The notes beneath the pieces were generated by a model. That model searched no databases. It had not been told where the DNA came from and was given only the letters and a program-made list of their open reading frames with translations. This document shows positions 7,185 through 14,915 of a DNA stretch of 19,177 nt, in pieces (the first letter of the stretch is position 1; each line of letters starts with the position of its first letter). Source of the stretch: Azoarcus sp. GTDB lineage: Bacteria > Pseudomonadota > Gammaproteobacteria > Burkholderiales > Rhodocyclaceae. Made by a program: the position numbers and the translations under genes. Location of the stretch: NCBI GenBank assembly GCA_031282905.1, contig JAITCV010000073.1, forward strand, positions 1 to 19,177, written 5' to 3'.

Positions 7185-8459
7185 ATGAATCCAACGACTA
7201 TCGAGGTCATTGGCACGGTACTTTTCGCCATTGCCATCCTGCATACCTTTTCGGTCAGTTTCTTCGTGCGCCTGGCGGGCAAACATCCGTTGCACGCCGG
7301 CTTGCTGCATCTGTTTGGCGAAGTGGAGTTCGTCTTCGGCTTCTGGGCCGTCGTGTTGGTGATCTTCATCGCCCTGCTTGGCATCAACGCGCCAAAGGGC
7401 CCAACCCATGCGGTGACGCATTACCTGAACACCCGCAGCTACGTCGAGCCCATGTTCGTGTTTGCGATCATGGTGGTCGCGGCGAGTAAACCCGTGCTGG
7501 TGTTCGTCACCTCCGCCGTGCGCGTCATCGCGCGTCTGCTGCCGCTTTCCCCGCCGATCGCGGTGTATTTCACCATATTGAGCGTGGTGCCATTATTTTC
7601 ATCCTTCATTACCGAGCCCGCGGCGATGACCCTTGCCGCGCTGATGTCGCGGGATGCGTTTTATCGCCACGGCATGTCGTCGCGCTTGATGTACGCAAGC
7701 ATCGGCGTCTTGTTCGTCAATGTTTCCATCGGCGGCACGCTCACCAGTTTCGCCGCGCCGCCGGTGCTGATGGTGGCCAGGACCTGGGAGTGGGACAGCA
7801 TGTTCATGCTGACCCACATCGGCTGGCGCAGCGCGCTTGCCGTGCTCATCAATGCCGTCGTCGTCACCTGGCTGTTCCGCCGTGAACTGGCCCATTATGT
7901 CGTGTCCGCGGACAATGAACGCGCCCGGGTGCCCGCCATCATCACCATCCCGCATTTGCTGCTGCTCGGCCTGATCGTGCTTTTTGCCCACGATCCCCCG
8001 GTATTCATGGGCATCATGCTGATTTTCATGGCGCTGACGAAAGCCTATTCCGAATATCAGGAACCGTTGATCCTGCGCGAGGCATTGATGGTGGGCTGTT
8101 TCCTGGCTGGATTGGTGACGCTCGGCGGCCAGCAATCGTGGTGGCTGCAACCACTGCTGTCGGATATGAGCGCCGATACGGTCTATTACGGCGCAACCAT
8201 GCTGACCGCCATCACCGACAACGCCGCGCTGACTTTCCTGGGGTCGCTGGTGCAAGATCTGTCGGACGAATTCAAATATGCGCTCGTCACGGGCGCCGTC
8301 ACCGGCGGCGGCCTCACCGTGATTGCCAACGCCCCCAACCCGGCGGGCGTATCCATCCTGCACGGCTATTTCAAGGGCGGCGCGGTCAACCCCCTGGGCC
8401 TGCTCATCGCCGCGCTGCCGCCCACCCTGGTGGCCATCCTGGCGTTCCGGGCAATTTGA
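7185..8459 (+). CDS. Putative Na+/H+ antiporter (PF07399-like, ion transporter superfamily)
   Basis: A 424-residue polytopic membrane protein with about 11-12 hydrophobic segments. It carries two repeated signatures typical of ion transporter superfamily carriers: ITEPAAMTLAALM (from about residue 142) in the first half and ITDNAALTFLGSL (343-355) in the second, followed by GGLTVIANAPNPAG (about 375-388). The acidic and polar residues in these loops (TEP, TDN, NAPNPAG) are the probable ion-binding hairpins. I recognise it as the family annotated as putative Na+/H+ antiporter; transport activity is inferred. The ATG at 7185 is chosen over an in-frame TTG at 7176, though neither has a clear Shine-Dalgarno sequence. 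It follows the SulP gene by 60 bases, suggesting that Na+ entering with an anion could be expelled by this protein. Confidence 0.87.
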   Translation: MNPTTIEVIGTVLFAIAILHTFSVSFFVRLAGKHPLHAGLLHLFGEVEFVFGFWAVVLVIFIALLGINAPKGPTHAVTHYLNTRSYVEPMFVFAIMVVAASKPVLVFVTSAVRVIARLLPLSPPIAVYFTILSVVPLFSSFITEPAAMTLAALMSRDAFYRHGMSSRLMYASIGVLFVNVSIGGTLTSFAAPPVLMVARTWEWDSMFMLTHIGWRSALAVLINAVVVTWLFRRELAHYVVSADNERARVPAIITIPHLLLLGLIVLFAHDPPVFMGIMLIFMALTKAYSEYQEPLILREALMVGCFLAGLVTLGGQQSWWLQPLLSDMSADTVYYGATMLTAITDNAALTFLGSLVQDLSDEFKYALVTGAVTGGGLTVIANAPNPAGVSILHGYFKGGAVNPLGLLIAALPPTLVAILAFRAI

Positions 8460-8472
8460 CGCTGCCTTCTGG

Positions 8473-8496
8473 AAAAACAGCACGGTTTGCCCTGTA
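8473..8496 (-). terminator. Possible terminator after lhgO
   Basis: On the minus strand ACAG (8492-8495) and the complementary CTGT (from 8477-8480) can pair, with an internal GCA/TGC pairing and a small bulge, followed by five T (8473-8477). It lies 12 bases past the lhgO stop in the 48-base gap between two convergent genes. The stem is short and imperfect. Confidence 0.35.
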
Positions 8497-8507
8497 GAGA
8501 TTCCGGT

Positions 8508-9773
8508 TCATCCGGTAGGGGCGACGCATGCGTCGTCCGTTGCTGAATTGGCGTGGGGTGAAACATTGCACTGGATATATTGATCGCATAGATGGCGAGC
8601 AAGGGGAAAGGCGCTCGTCCATGCGGGAGAGGTTGCGCCCAGGATATGAATGGCATGGTCGCTGTTCTCGACGGCGAAGTCTTTCAGCAATTGACCGCGC
8701 TGCTGATCGAAAATGCGCGGGTGCAGGCCCACTTTCACGGCGGGCAGCAGATCGGCGACCCGCAGGCGGGGCAGGAGTGCGCGCGCGGCTTCGGCAAATT
8801 TGTATTTGAACGCGCGCCGTCCTTCCTGCCAGGCTTGATGACGAAAACCATCCTGGTCGTGGATGAACATCCGCGCGAGACTGAGCAGGATGCGGGGGCA
8901 TTCCGCCCAGGAAATGTGGTCGAAGCCATGGTAATTCTCGCGGCCAAAGGCCGGGACGGCGGTGGGGCCAAGGTAGACCGTGCCATCGGTCGCGGTGGTG
9001 GTATGCACGCCCAGATAGAGAATGCGCAGGTCGGGCACGGGATAGATCAGGTGGTTGAGGCGTATATCCGATGCGGGATCGAGTTTCCAGTACAGCCCCC
9101 TGAACGGCAGCAGTTTGCAGGATGTGGCGGCGTCGAACATGTGGGCAATACGGTCGGCATGGAGGCCGGCGGCGTTGATCGCCATTCCGAACGAAAGGAT
9201 CTCGCCGTTTTTCAGCATGACCTGCCGCCGCCGTGGTTGCGCGGCAATGACTTCGGCATCGAAGCGGATATCGGCGCCCCGCGCCCGGACTTCCGCGGCA
9301 AGCGCGTGGATGACCGCCATCGGATTGCCGACGGCGGTATCGGGCACCCATAAGGCCGCGCCAGTGGCGGAGCGGGTTTCGGGTTCGAGTTCACGCAATT
9401 GGCGCTCGTCGATCTTTTCGACCGTGACGCCGTTCTGCCGCGCCCGTTCGGCCAGTGTTGCCATGGATTCGGCGAATCCAGGCGCGGTTGGCGTCAATAT
9501 CTTGCCGCAGCGATTGAGTTTTATGCCGTGCTCGTCGTGGAACGCCGCCATTTCCGCCGCGCCCTGGCGGCAAAGCTGCGCCTTCAGCGAGCCGGGTGTG
9601 TAATAAAGACCGCTGTGCAATACGCCGCTGTTTCGTCCGCTGGAATGCGCCCCCGGCCCGGATTCCTTTTCGAGTACGGTGATGGCGGCGGAATGGCGGT
9701 GTTTGAGTTCGCGCGCAATGGCAAGACCAATGATGCCGCCACCGATAATGAGGAAGTCGCAGGTGTTTTTCAT
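8508..9773 (-). CDS. lhgO: L-2-hydroxyglutarate oxidase/dehydrogenase LhgO
   Basis: This FAD enzyme of the DAO family oxidises L-2-hydroxyglutarate to 2-oxoglutarate and passes electrons to the membrane quinone pool. It has 421 residues with the N-terminal dinucleotide motif GGGIIG (11-16), followed by the LhgO hallmarks HSSGRNSGVLHSGLYYTPGS (about 43-62) and, further on, PFRGLYWKL and HLIYPVPD, then YLGVHTT. The conserved core ends near residue 395 (SAFPLARHLC). The last 20 or so residues look unrelated to the family, and the final nine (DDACVAPTG) are encoded by a palindromic repeat (8519-8538). The ATG at 9773 is preceded not by a ribosome-binding site but by a 15-base tandem repeat. It lies 35 bases downstream of the secreted glycosidase-like gene on the same strand, with no obvious functional link between them. 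Confidence 0.93.
   Translation of the reverse strand: MKNTCDFLIIGGGIIGLAIARELKHRHSAAITVLEKESGPGAHSSGRNSGVLHSGLYYTPGSLKAQLCRQGAAEMAAFHDEHGIKLNRCGKILTPTAPGFAESMATLAERARQNGVTVEKIDERQLRELEPETRSATGAALWVPDTAVGNPMAVIHALAAEVRARGADIRFDAEVIAAQPRRRQVMLKNGEILSFGMAINAAGLHADRIAHMFDAATSCKLLPFRGLYWKLDPASDIRLNHLIYPVPDLRILYLGVHTTTATDGTVYLGPTAVPAFGRENYHGFDHISWAECPRILLSLARMFIHDQDGFRHQAWQEGRRAFKYKFAEAARALLPRLRVADLLPAVKVGLHPRIFDQQRGQLLKDFAVENSDHAIHILGATSPAWTSAFPLARHLCDQYIQCNVSPHANSATDDACVAPTG
8519..8538. repeat. Palindromic repeat at the 3' end of lhgO
   Basis: The core CGACGCATGCGTCG (8522-8535) is a perfect 14-base palindrome, extended by one G-T and two G-C pairs to span 8519-8538. The flanking GTAGGGG and the core are like short dispersed palindromes that I recall from other bacterial genomes. 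Here it is translated as the lhgO C-terminus. Confidence 0.6.
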
Positions 9774-9777
9774 CAGG

Positions 9778-9807
9778 GATCAGATGTCAGGGGGTCAGAT
9801 GTCAGGG
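9778..9807. repeat. 15-base tandem duplication before lhgO
   Basis: Two copies of the 15-base unit GATCAGATGTCAGGG / GGTCAGATGTCAGGG (14 of 15 identical) lie head to tail at 9778-9792 and 9793-9807, with a partial third copy (CATCAGGG) at 9771-9778 running into the lhgO start codon. They occupy almost the whole gap between the glycosidase-like gene and lhgO. Confidence 0.8.
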
Positions 9808-9808
9808 A

Positions 9809-12800
9809 TCACCACCGATCGTCGTTCGGCACCCCGGCGCACGCGCTTGCCCTGCCGCCGGACAGATGGCAGACGCCGGTTCCGTCATGGAACAACACCT
9901 TGGCATCGCTGCGGGTCGAGAAGCAATAGCCGAACACGGTCGCGGCGCCGATGTCGTCCGTGGCCGCGTTGTCGAGGAAGCGGCCGAGCGTAAAGGTCTT
10001 GACCGGCACCGAGGCATAGAGCGTGTACGAGAACATCGGCGCGCTGGCATGGATGCGGTCTCGATATGTCATTTTGGCCGTGCTTGCCGCTGCGCTCTCC
10101 TGCAGGGCGACATCGGTGTAGCCGGATTCGACATCGAGCAGCATCTGGAACACATCGCAGTTGTAGCCCGCCAGCGTCTTGATCTTGCTGGCGATGCCCG
10201 AGATCGGCTGGTGGTAGAGATAGATCGCGTCACGCAGCGCCATGTCGGCATCCGTGTTCGGTGGCGTGACCGCAGGCGGCGTCGCGCCCACGGCAAGCAG
10301 CTCCACGCTTTCGATCGAGTAAGCATGTTGGTCGCCGGGTTTGCTGTTGGTGTGCGCCCATCCGACCAAGATCCGATTCACTTCTCCGGGGTCCAACGCG
10401 CCGTTGCCTTTCACGGCCCAGGAAGCCTGTTCGGCAAAGTCGAACAAACCGGAATGAACGCCATCGTTTCCCCGCAGCAAGTTCTCATCGAGCAGCCATA
10501 CCTCGCCGCTCGATTCGTACAGTTGAATGATCAAGGGCGTTGGCATGGGATTGACGCCTGGAATATCCGCGACTCGCACGCGCAGCCCAGCCACGCCAGC
10601 GAGCGTTCCCACCGGGATGCTTGCATAAGGGAAAACCCAGGTGTTCGTGGAGTTTGCCTTGGTCGTGCTCTTGATGTTGACCACCGGGCAAGATGCCGTG
10701 CCCGTGGCCGGGCTCTCCTCGATGAGCAACGGGTCGATGTTTCCAGAATATGGTACCCACTTTGGACATTGTCCATTCGCCAACAACGGGCTGGCGGGCA
10801 ATGTGGGAATGACGGTGGCGGCATCGGGTTTCAACGCGACCCGCACGACATCGCTGTGTCCGCGGGCTGCCGCCCGCAGCGTGACATGGCTTCTTTCCAC
10901 CAACTGCCAGGTTTTGAAGCTGCAAATCAACTCGCCGTTTACGATCCGCGCCGAAGAAGCCTGGGCGATGAAACCCGGCCCGGCGGAGCATTCGCCCTGC
11001 AAATTTCCCGCGGCAGCCGTGCTCCATGTGCCTGAACTGTGCGGGCGCGCGACGATCTCCACCGTGCTCCCTTCGGTGACGCTCACCTCGATGTCGTTGG
11101 TGCTGTCACGAGGAGAGGTATATTCCTTGCCATCGATCCACAAACTTCCCGTCAATAAGAAAGACGGTGGGCCGGAAACTTTCGGCGTGGGCAAGATCAC
11201 TTGCCGCGCGTTCGCGGGCACGCCACTTTTTATTTCGGACAGCAAAAGCGGTTTTACCCTGTCTTTCGCCTCCGCGAGTGTCAAGCTTCGTCCGAAGATG
11301 TCCTGGATTTTCCCGGCGCTATTCAGCGCCGTCCCGCCGCCGCCCCAGGTGATCGCGAGCAGATTTCCATCTTCTTTTTGAAAATAGACGGTGCGTCCCG
11401 GCGACGTGTCGCACGCGCCGTGACATTCGGACGCCGCCACCTCGGCCCCCGCCAGATGGCGGGTGAGTACGGCGAGAGCGACATAGGCGGGTTTCGTGGA
11501 AAAATCCTCGCGCACGATACCCCAGGTGTGGTATTCGGATTCGACGAATTCGCCGCCGATGAAGAAGAACACCCGCTCATAGCCAGCGGCGAAGCCACCC
11601 GCATAGGTCCTGACCAGGAATTCCGCCTGCGCCAATTCGGCGTCTCGCCAACCGCCATCCGCGCCACGATCTTCCGGATGCAACGCATAGCCTCTTTCGG
11701 TCAGCCAACCGGGCTTGCTGTCGAGGCCGTGCGCGTGTTCCAGATCTTTCACCAAGGTGTCGAAGAAATTATCCAGGTAATTGCCCGGCACGAACTGGCC
11801 CCCATCGACATCCTTGTTGTAGTAATGCTGGTTGCGCATATCGAAGAAAGCGGCCGTGCCGTTGAAATAGGTTTCTTCGAAAAAGCGCCCCGGTCTCCCG
11901 GAAGCGGAGCCGATGAGGACGTTGATGGCTGGATCGACGGACTTGATTCCAGCATGGAACGCCTTCAGCCCGTTGGCGTACTGGAACGGATAGCCCTTGA
12001 AATACTCCACGGCCTGCTGTTCGTTCCAATATTCGATGTTGGGCACCGCCTTGCCAAGATTGGCCGCGTAATTCCGCCCGAAATCGTAGACGGCATCGTA
12101 ATTGATCGGCATGCTCTTCTCTCCCGCGCACGCTGGAGAGCCGGCGAACACCTGCACTACTTCCATGTTTTTGTCCGCGCTGGTTTCGGCCACGAAACCG
12201 TAACGCACGCCACCGGAAAGCACCCATCCCCATTTCGTGACCTGGCAATCCTTTTCATCTATCCAATTCATGCGATCACGCATCGTTCCGACCCCGGCCT
12301 GGCGCATCATTTCCAGGAAAGGTTCGATCTGGCTTTCCTCCTTTGCGCCGTATTTCCAACTCACCCCGGTATCCATGCCGAAACGCCGCTCGTTGAGCGG
12401 CTCATCGTTGGGCAGTACGGCCAGCGTGCTCTTCCAACCGCTCGCCAGACCTGATGTCGGCGTGAATTTCACGCTTGCCGTGTAATGGCCGACGGGCAGC
12501 TTCCCGAAGTCGATGGTGGTGTCCCCTGTTGTCGAAACGGACTTCTCTCCATGAAGCGTCCCTTCGGGAGTCAATAATTGCATATGAAATGTTCCCTCTT
12601 TCGTCGGCACGGTGGAAAAAGACCAACGGGCATTCTGTGCGGTCGTGATTACCGTCTCCCCCGCTTTTTTCACCACCGCTACCCCCTGAGATACCGTGGG
12701 ACCGGCAATACGCCATTCCCCTTTGGCATCCGCTCTGGTGCTCACGGCCTGCGCCCGGATTTCGACTCTCGCGGCATTGGCTGGCACGGCAATGGCTTCC

Positions 12801-13123
12801 TCGAAGGCGAGGCTGGAATATGCGCCCAGCCATGGCCCATATTGCTTGACTGCCAATTGCGCGCCATTGCCGTTGAAAAACCTCAACACGACAAAGCCCC
12901 GCGCGCGGTCGAGACTCGATACCAGGCTCCCGCCCAGGTGAATTGCGGCATCGCCGGCCGCAAGCGTGCAGGTGAGCGCGTTCGATTCCTGCGTCGCGTT
13001 GGCGAGTGCCTGCACGGAGAGCTTGGCGGGTGCACTGTCACATGACAAGGCCACCGCCTCGGGCGAGGTCAGCAGCGCGCCGACAAGGATGACGGAGAAA
13101 CCCCCTGGCCGCATGATATTCAT
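9809..13123 (-). CDS. Large secreted clan GH-A glycoside hydrolase-like protein
   Basis: 1104 residues. It starts with a signal peptide (hydrophobic FSVILVGALL, then probable cleavage after AVA near residue 26), so it should be exported. Residues about 30-240 look like beta-rich carbohydrate-binding-type domains. Residues about 247-560 read as a TIM barrel of clan GH-A: entry FGMDTGVSWKYG, then RQAGVGTMRDRMNW, the acid/base-type motif EYWNEQ (E368) and the nucleophile-type motif WLTERGY (E476), 108 residues apart. A small beta domain follows (AITWGGGGTALN, then DIFGRSL), as in GH39-like and PslG-like enzymes. Further beta domains (about 650-950) and an unrecognised C-terminal module (956-1104) complete it. 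The exact GH family and substrate are not recognised. The ATG at 13123 is preferred to a TTG at 13126. The neighbours are acyl-CoA genes and lhgO, not polysaccharide genes. Activity is inferred. Confidence 0.8.
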   Translation of the reverse strand: MNIMRPGGFSVILVGALLTSPEAVALSCDSAPAKLSVQALANATQESNALTCTLAAGDAAIHLGGSLVSSLDRARGFVVLRFFNGNGAQLAVKQYGPWLGAYSSLAFEEAIAVPANAARVEIRAQAVSTRADAKGEWRIAGPTVSQGVAVVKKAGETVITTAQNARWSFSTVPTKEGTFHMQLLTPEGTLHGEKSVSTTGDTTIDFGKLPVGHYTASVKFTPTSGLASGWKSTLAVLPNDEPLNERRFGMDTGVSWKYGAKEESQIEPFLEMMRQAGVGTMRDRMNWIDEKDCQVTKWGWVLSGGVRYGFVAETSADKNMEVVQVFAGSPACAGEKSMPINYDAVYDFGRNYAANLGKAVPNIEYWNEQQAVEYFKGYPFQYANGLKAFHAGIKSVDPAINVLIGSASGRPGRFFEETYFNGTAAFFDMRNQHYYNKDVDGGQFVPGNYLDNFFDTLVKDLEHAHGLDSKPGWLTERGYALHPEDRGADGGWRDAELAQAEFLVRTYAGGFAAGYERVFFFIGGEFVESEYHTWGIVREDFSTKPAYVALAVLTRHLAGAEVAASECHGACDTSPGRTVYFQKEDGNLLAITWGGGGTALNSAGKIQDIFGRSLTLAEAKDRVKPLLLSEIKSGVPANARQVILPTPKVSGPPSFLLTGSLWIDGKEYTSPRDSTNDIEVSVTEGSTVEIVARPHSSGTWSTAAAGNLQGECSAGPGFIAQASSARIVNGELICSFKTWQLVERSHVTLRAAARGHSDVVRVALKPDAATVIPTLPASPLLANGQCPKWVPYSGNIDPLLIEESPATGTASCPVVNIKSTTKANSTNTWVFPYASIPVGTLAGVAGLRVRVADIPGVNPMPTPLIIQLYESSGEVWLLDENLLRGNDGVHSGLFDFAEQASWAVKGNGALDPGEVNRILVGWAHTNSKPGDQHAYSIESVELLAVGATPPAVTPPNTDADMALRDAIYLYHQPISGIASKIKTLAGYNCDVFQMLLDVESGYTDVALQESAAASTAKMTYRDRIHASAPMFSYTLYASVPVKTFTLGRFLDNAATDDIGAATVFGYCFSTRSDAKVLFHDGTGVCHLSGGRASACAGVPNDDRW

Positions 13124-13220
13124 CAAATATATCCAGCAAGATTGTGCGTTCCAGGGGAACAGTCAAATAACGCCAGCTTTGCCGCCATCTGTTCGATCCG
13201 TTCCCCGACATCTGTTGTGG

Positions 13221-13958
13221 TCATTGTCCCCTGAATGCGGGGGGACGTTTGGCGGTGAATGCGGCAATGCCTTCGACGAAATCGGCGGATTCGTTGATTT
13301 CCAGCACGCGCGCCCGCGCGATGCCCGCCGCTTCGGTCGGCCCCTTGGGGATGACCTGGCCGACGAAATTCTTGAGCATTTTCAGTACGATGGGCGCGTT
13401 GGCGGCGATTTGCAGGGCGATTTCGCGCGCGGCCTCGACTTGCGTGCCGACGGGCACCACCCGGTTGACCAGGCCAACCTCATATGCGCGGCGGGCGTCC
13501 AGGTTGCCGCCGACGAGCAGCAGTTCCATCGCGATCTTGTGTGGAATGCGGGCGGCAAGCGAGGCGATCAGACCGCCGGCGAAGCCTACCTTGCCTTCCG
13601 GATAAGAGAACACGGTGTTGTCGGCGGCAATCGCCAGATCGCTATGCTGCACGAAAACAAGCCCGCCGCCGATGACCAATCCGGAGATCGCGGCGATGAT
13701 GGGCTTGTCGACCGTCACGCCGACGCCCGGGATCGCTTTCCACAGATCATGCGGAATGTCCTTGAGATTGGCCCCGGCGCAGAAGGCTTTGTCGCCCGCG
13801 CCGGTCAGGATCGCCACCCGATCGTCACCGGCATTGAAATGTTTCCAGGCGGCATGGAGTTGGTCGACCACTTCATGGGTGAGGGTGTTGTATTTCTCCG
13901 GGCGGTTGAGGGTGATGAGTGCGATGTCGTCGCGGGATTCGTAGAGTACGTCGGACAT
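13221..13958 (-). CDS. Enoyl-CoA hydratase/isomerase (crotonase) family protein
   Basis: A 245-residue crotonase-fold enzyme acting on acyl-CoA thioesters. The oxyanion-hole segments are AFCAGANL (58-65) and SGLVIGGG (92-99). Two glutamates match the catalytic pair of enoyl-CoA hydratases: E121 in YPEGKVGF and E145 in IAMELLLVG, so real hydratase activity is plausible. The length is slightly short but complete. The ATG at 13958 has a good AGGAAA about six bases upstream. It is the last gene of a three-gene set, 24 bases after the GrdB-like gene, so it probably acts on a CoA ester made by the first gene's product. The substrate is unknown. Confidence 0.93.
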   Translation of the reverse strand: MSDVLYESRDDIALITLNRPEKYNTLTHEVVDQLHAAWKHFNAGDDRVAILTGAGDKAFCAGANLKDIPHDLWKAIPGVGVTVDKPIIAAISGLVIGGGLVFVQHSDLAIAADNTVFSYPEGKVGFAGGLIASLAARIPHKIAMELLLVGGNLDARRAYEVGLVNRVVPVGTQVEAAREIALQIAANAPIVLKMLKNFVGQVIPKGPTEAAGIARARVLEINESADFVEGIAAFTAKRPPAFRGQ

Positions 13959-13982
13959 TTCATTTCCTGGTGAGTGGTTGAA

Positions 13983-14915
13983 TCAGTTGGGCGCGGCACA
14001 AAAACAGGAGGGGGCGGGAGATATCTTTTCCCGCAGATCGCGGGCCATTTCACGAACGGCATCGAATGCCGCACGCGCTTGCGCCAGTTCTTCCGCAGTG
14101 AGCAGGGCCGGGTTGGCGTAATCGAGTTTCCAATCGGCGGATTCCGCCCAAATCTGCGGCGATTGCCAGGTCGTGCGTGGAGCGGACGCGCTCTCGAGCA
14201 ATTGCAGGGCGAGATCCAGCGTTGCGGCCTGGGAGACTGGGTCGTGCGGACGTCCGGCGGCGTTGCCGAGCGGAAAATCGGAAAACAGGAAACGCGGCAC
14301 GCCACAATGTTCCACCACGTCACGGGCGCAGCCCATGAGGACGGTGCCAATGCCATGCGCTTCGAGGCAACGGGCGGCGAGGGCGAGGCTTTGATGACAT
14401 ACGGGACAATTGGCCACCAGGACTGCGGCATCGACGTCGTCTTCCCGGCAGCGGGCGAGCAGTTCGGGCGCGTCGATCTCACGGGTCTGGCGCTGGCTGC
14501 GGTTGGTGGGAAAGCCGTGGAAGCGCGGGGCGAGGATGAACGCGCCCGCCCTGGCCCGCTCGCGCATCCGCGCCAGAGGGAACCACGTCCCGCTGTCTTC
14601 CATGCTGGTGTGCTTGCGGTCGATGGCGACGTGGGCAATGCGTACATCATGGTCCGTTGCCGAATCGCCCGAATAGACCTGATAGAACTTGACAGCAGCA
14701 TTGTACGGCGCGCCCGGCCCCTGTTCGCCCTTGTCCGGCTGGTAAGGCGCGGCGGTGGTGACCAAGGCGACGCGATTGTCCCGCAGGGGTTTTGCCAGGG
14801 GCGCGAACGGCACATCGTCATGATGCGCCCAGACATAGGGATTGTCGTAACCCAGCGCCAGGTACCAGGCGCGGGTGCGGGCCATGTAGGGGATGGGGGC
14901 GTTATCCGTTTTCAA
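13983..14915 (-). CDS. Glycine/sarcosine/betaine/D-proline reductase protein-B-like (GrdB/PrdB family), Cys form
   Basis: 310 residues related to the B-type subunits of Stickland reductases, in which a selenocysteine or cysteine attacks an amine-substituted substrate. The active-site loop is NCPVCHQ (C170, C173, H174) after DAAVLVA. Selenocysteine is common at this site in clostridial homologues, whereas here all positions are ordinary cysteines and there is no in-frame TGA. Other family-like stretches are RVALVTTAAPYQPDKGEQ, FLFSDFPLGNAAGRPHD and the N-terminal PIPYMARTRAWYLALGY. The start chosen is a TTG at 14915 overlapping the upstream ligase stop (TTGA), because family similarity seems to begin before the ATG at 14885; that ATG is the alternative (300 residues). 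The GrdA/GrdC/PrdA partners are absent from the window. The reaction is unknown; context suggests a role with the CoA ligase before it and the hydratase after it. Confidence 0.78.
   Translation of the reverse strand: MKTDNAPIPYMARTRAWYLALGYDNPYVWAHHDDVPFAPLAKPLRDNRVALVTTAAPYQPDKGEQGPGAPYNAAVKFYQVYSGDSATDHDVRIAHVAIDRKHTSMEDSGTWFPLARMRERARAGAFILAPRFHGFPTNRSQRQTREIDAPELLARCREDDVDAAVLVANCPVCHQSLALAARCLEAHGIGTVLMGCARDVVEHCGVPRFLFSDFPLGNAAGRPHDPVSQAATLDLALQLLESASAPRTTWQSPQIWAESADWKLDYANPALLTAEELAQARAAFDAVREMARDLREKISPAPSCFCAAPN

Noticed and set aside
11201..12454. A 417-codon + frame opposite the glycosidase-like gene
   Set aside because: Antisense mirror of a coding gene with signal peptide and catalytic motifs; no family similarity seen.
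13148..13160. GTTCC-AGG-GGAAC inverted repeat upstream of the glycosidase-like gene
   Set aside because: Only five base pairs per arm and no promoter with consensus elements next to it; too weak to call an operator.
13983..14915. Possible selenocysteine in the GrdB-like protein
   Set aside because: The active-site loop is encoded by normal cysteine codons and there is no in-frame TGA before the stop.
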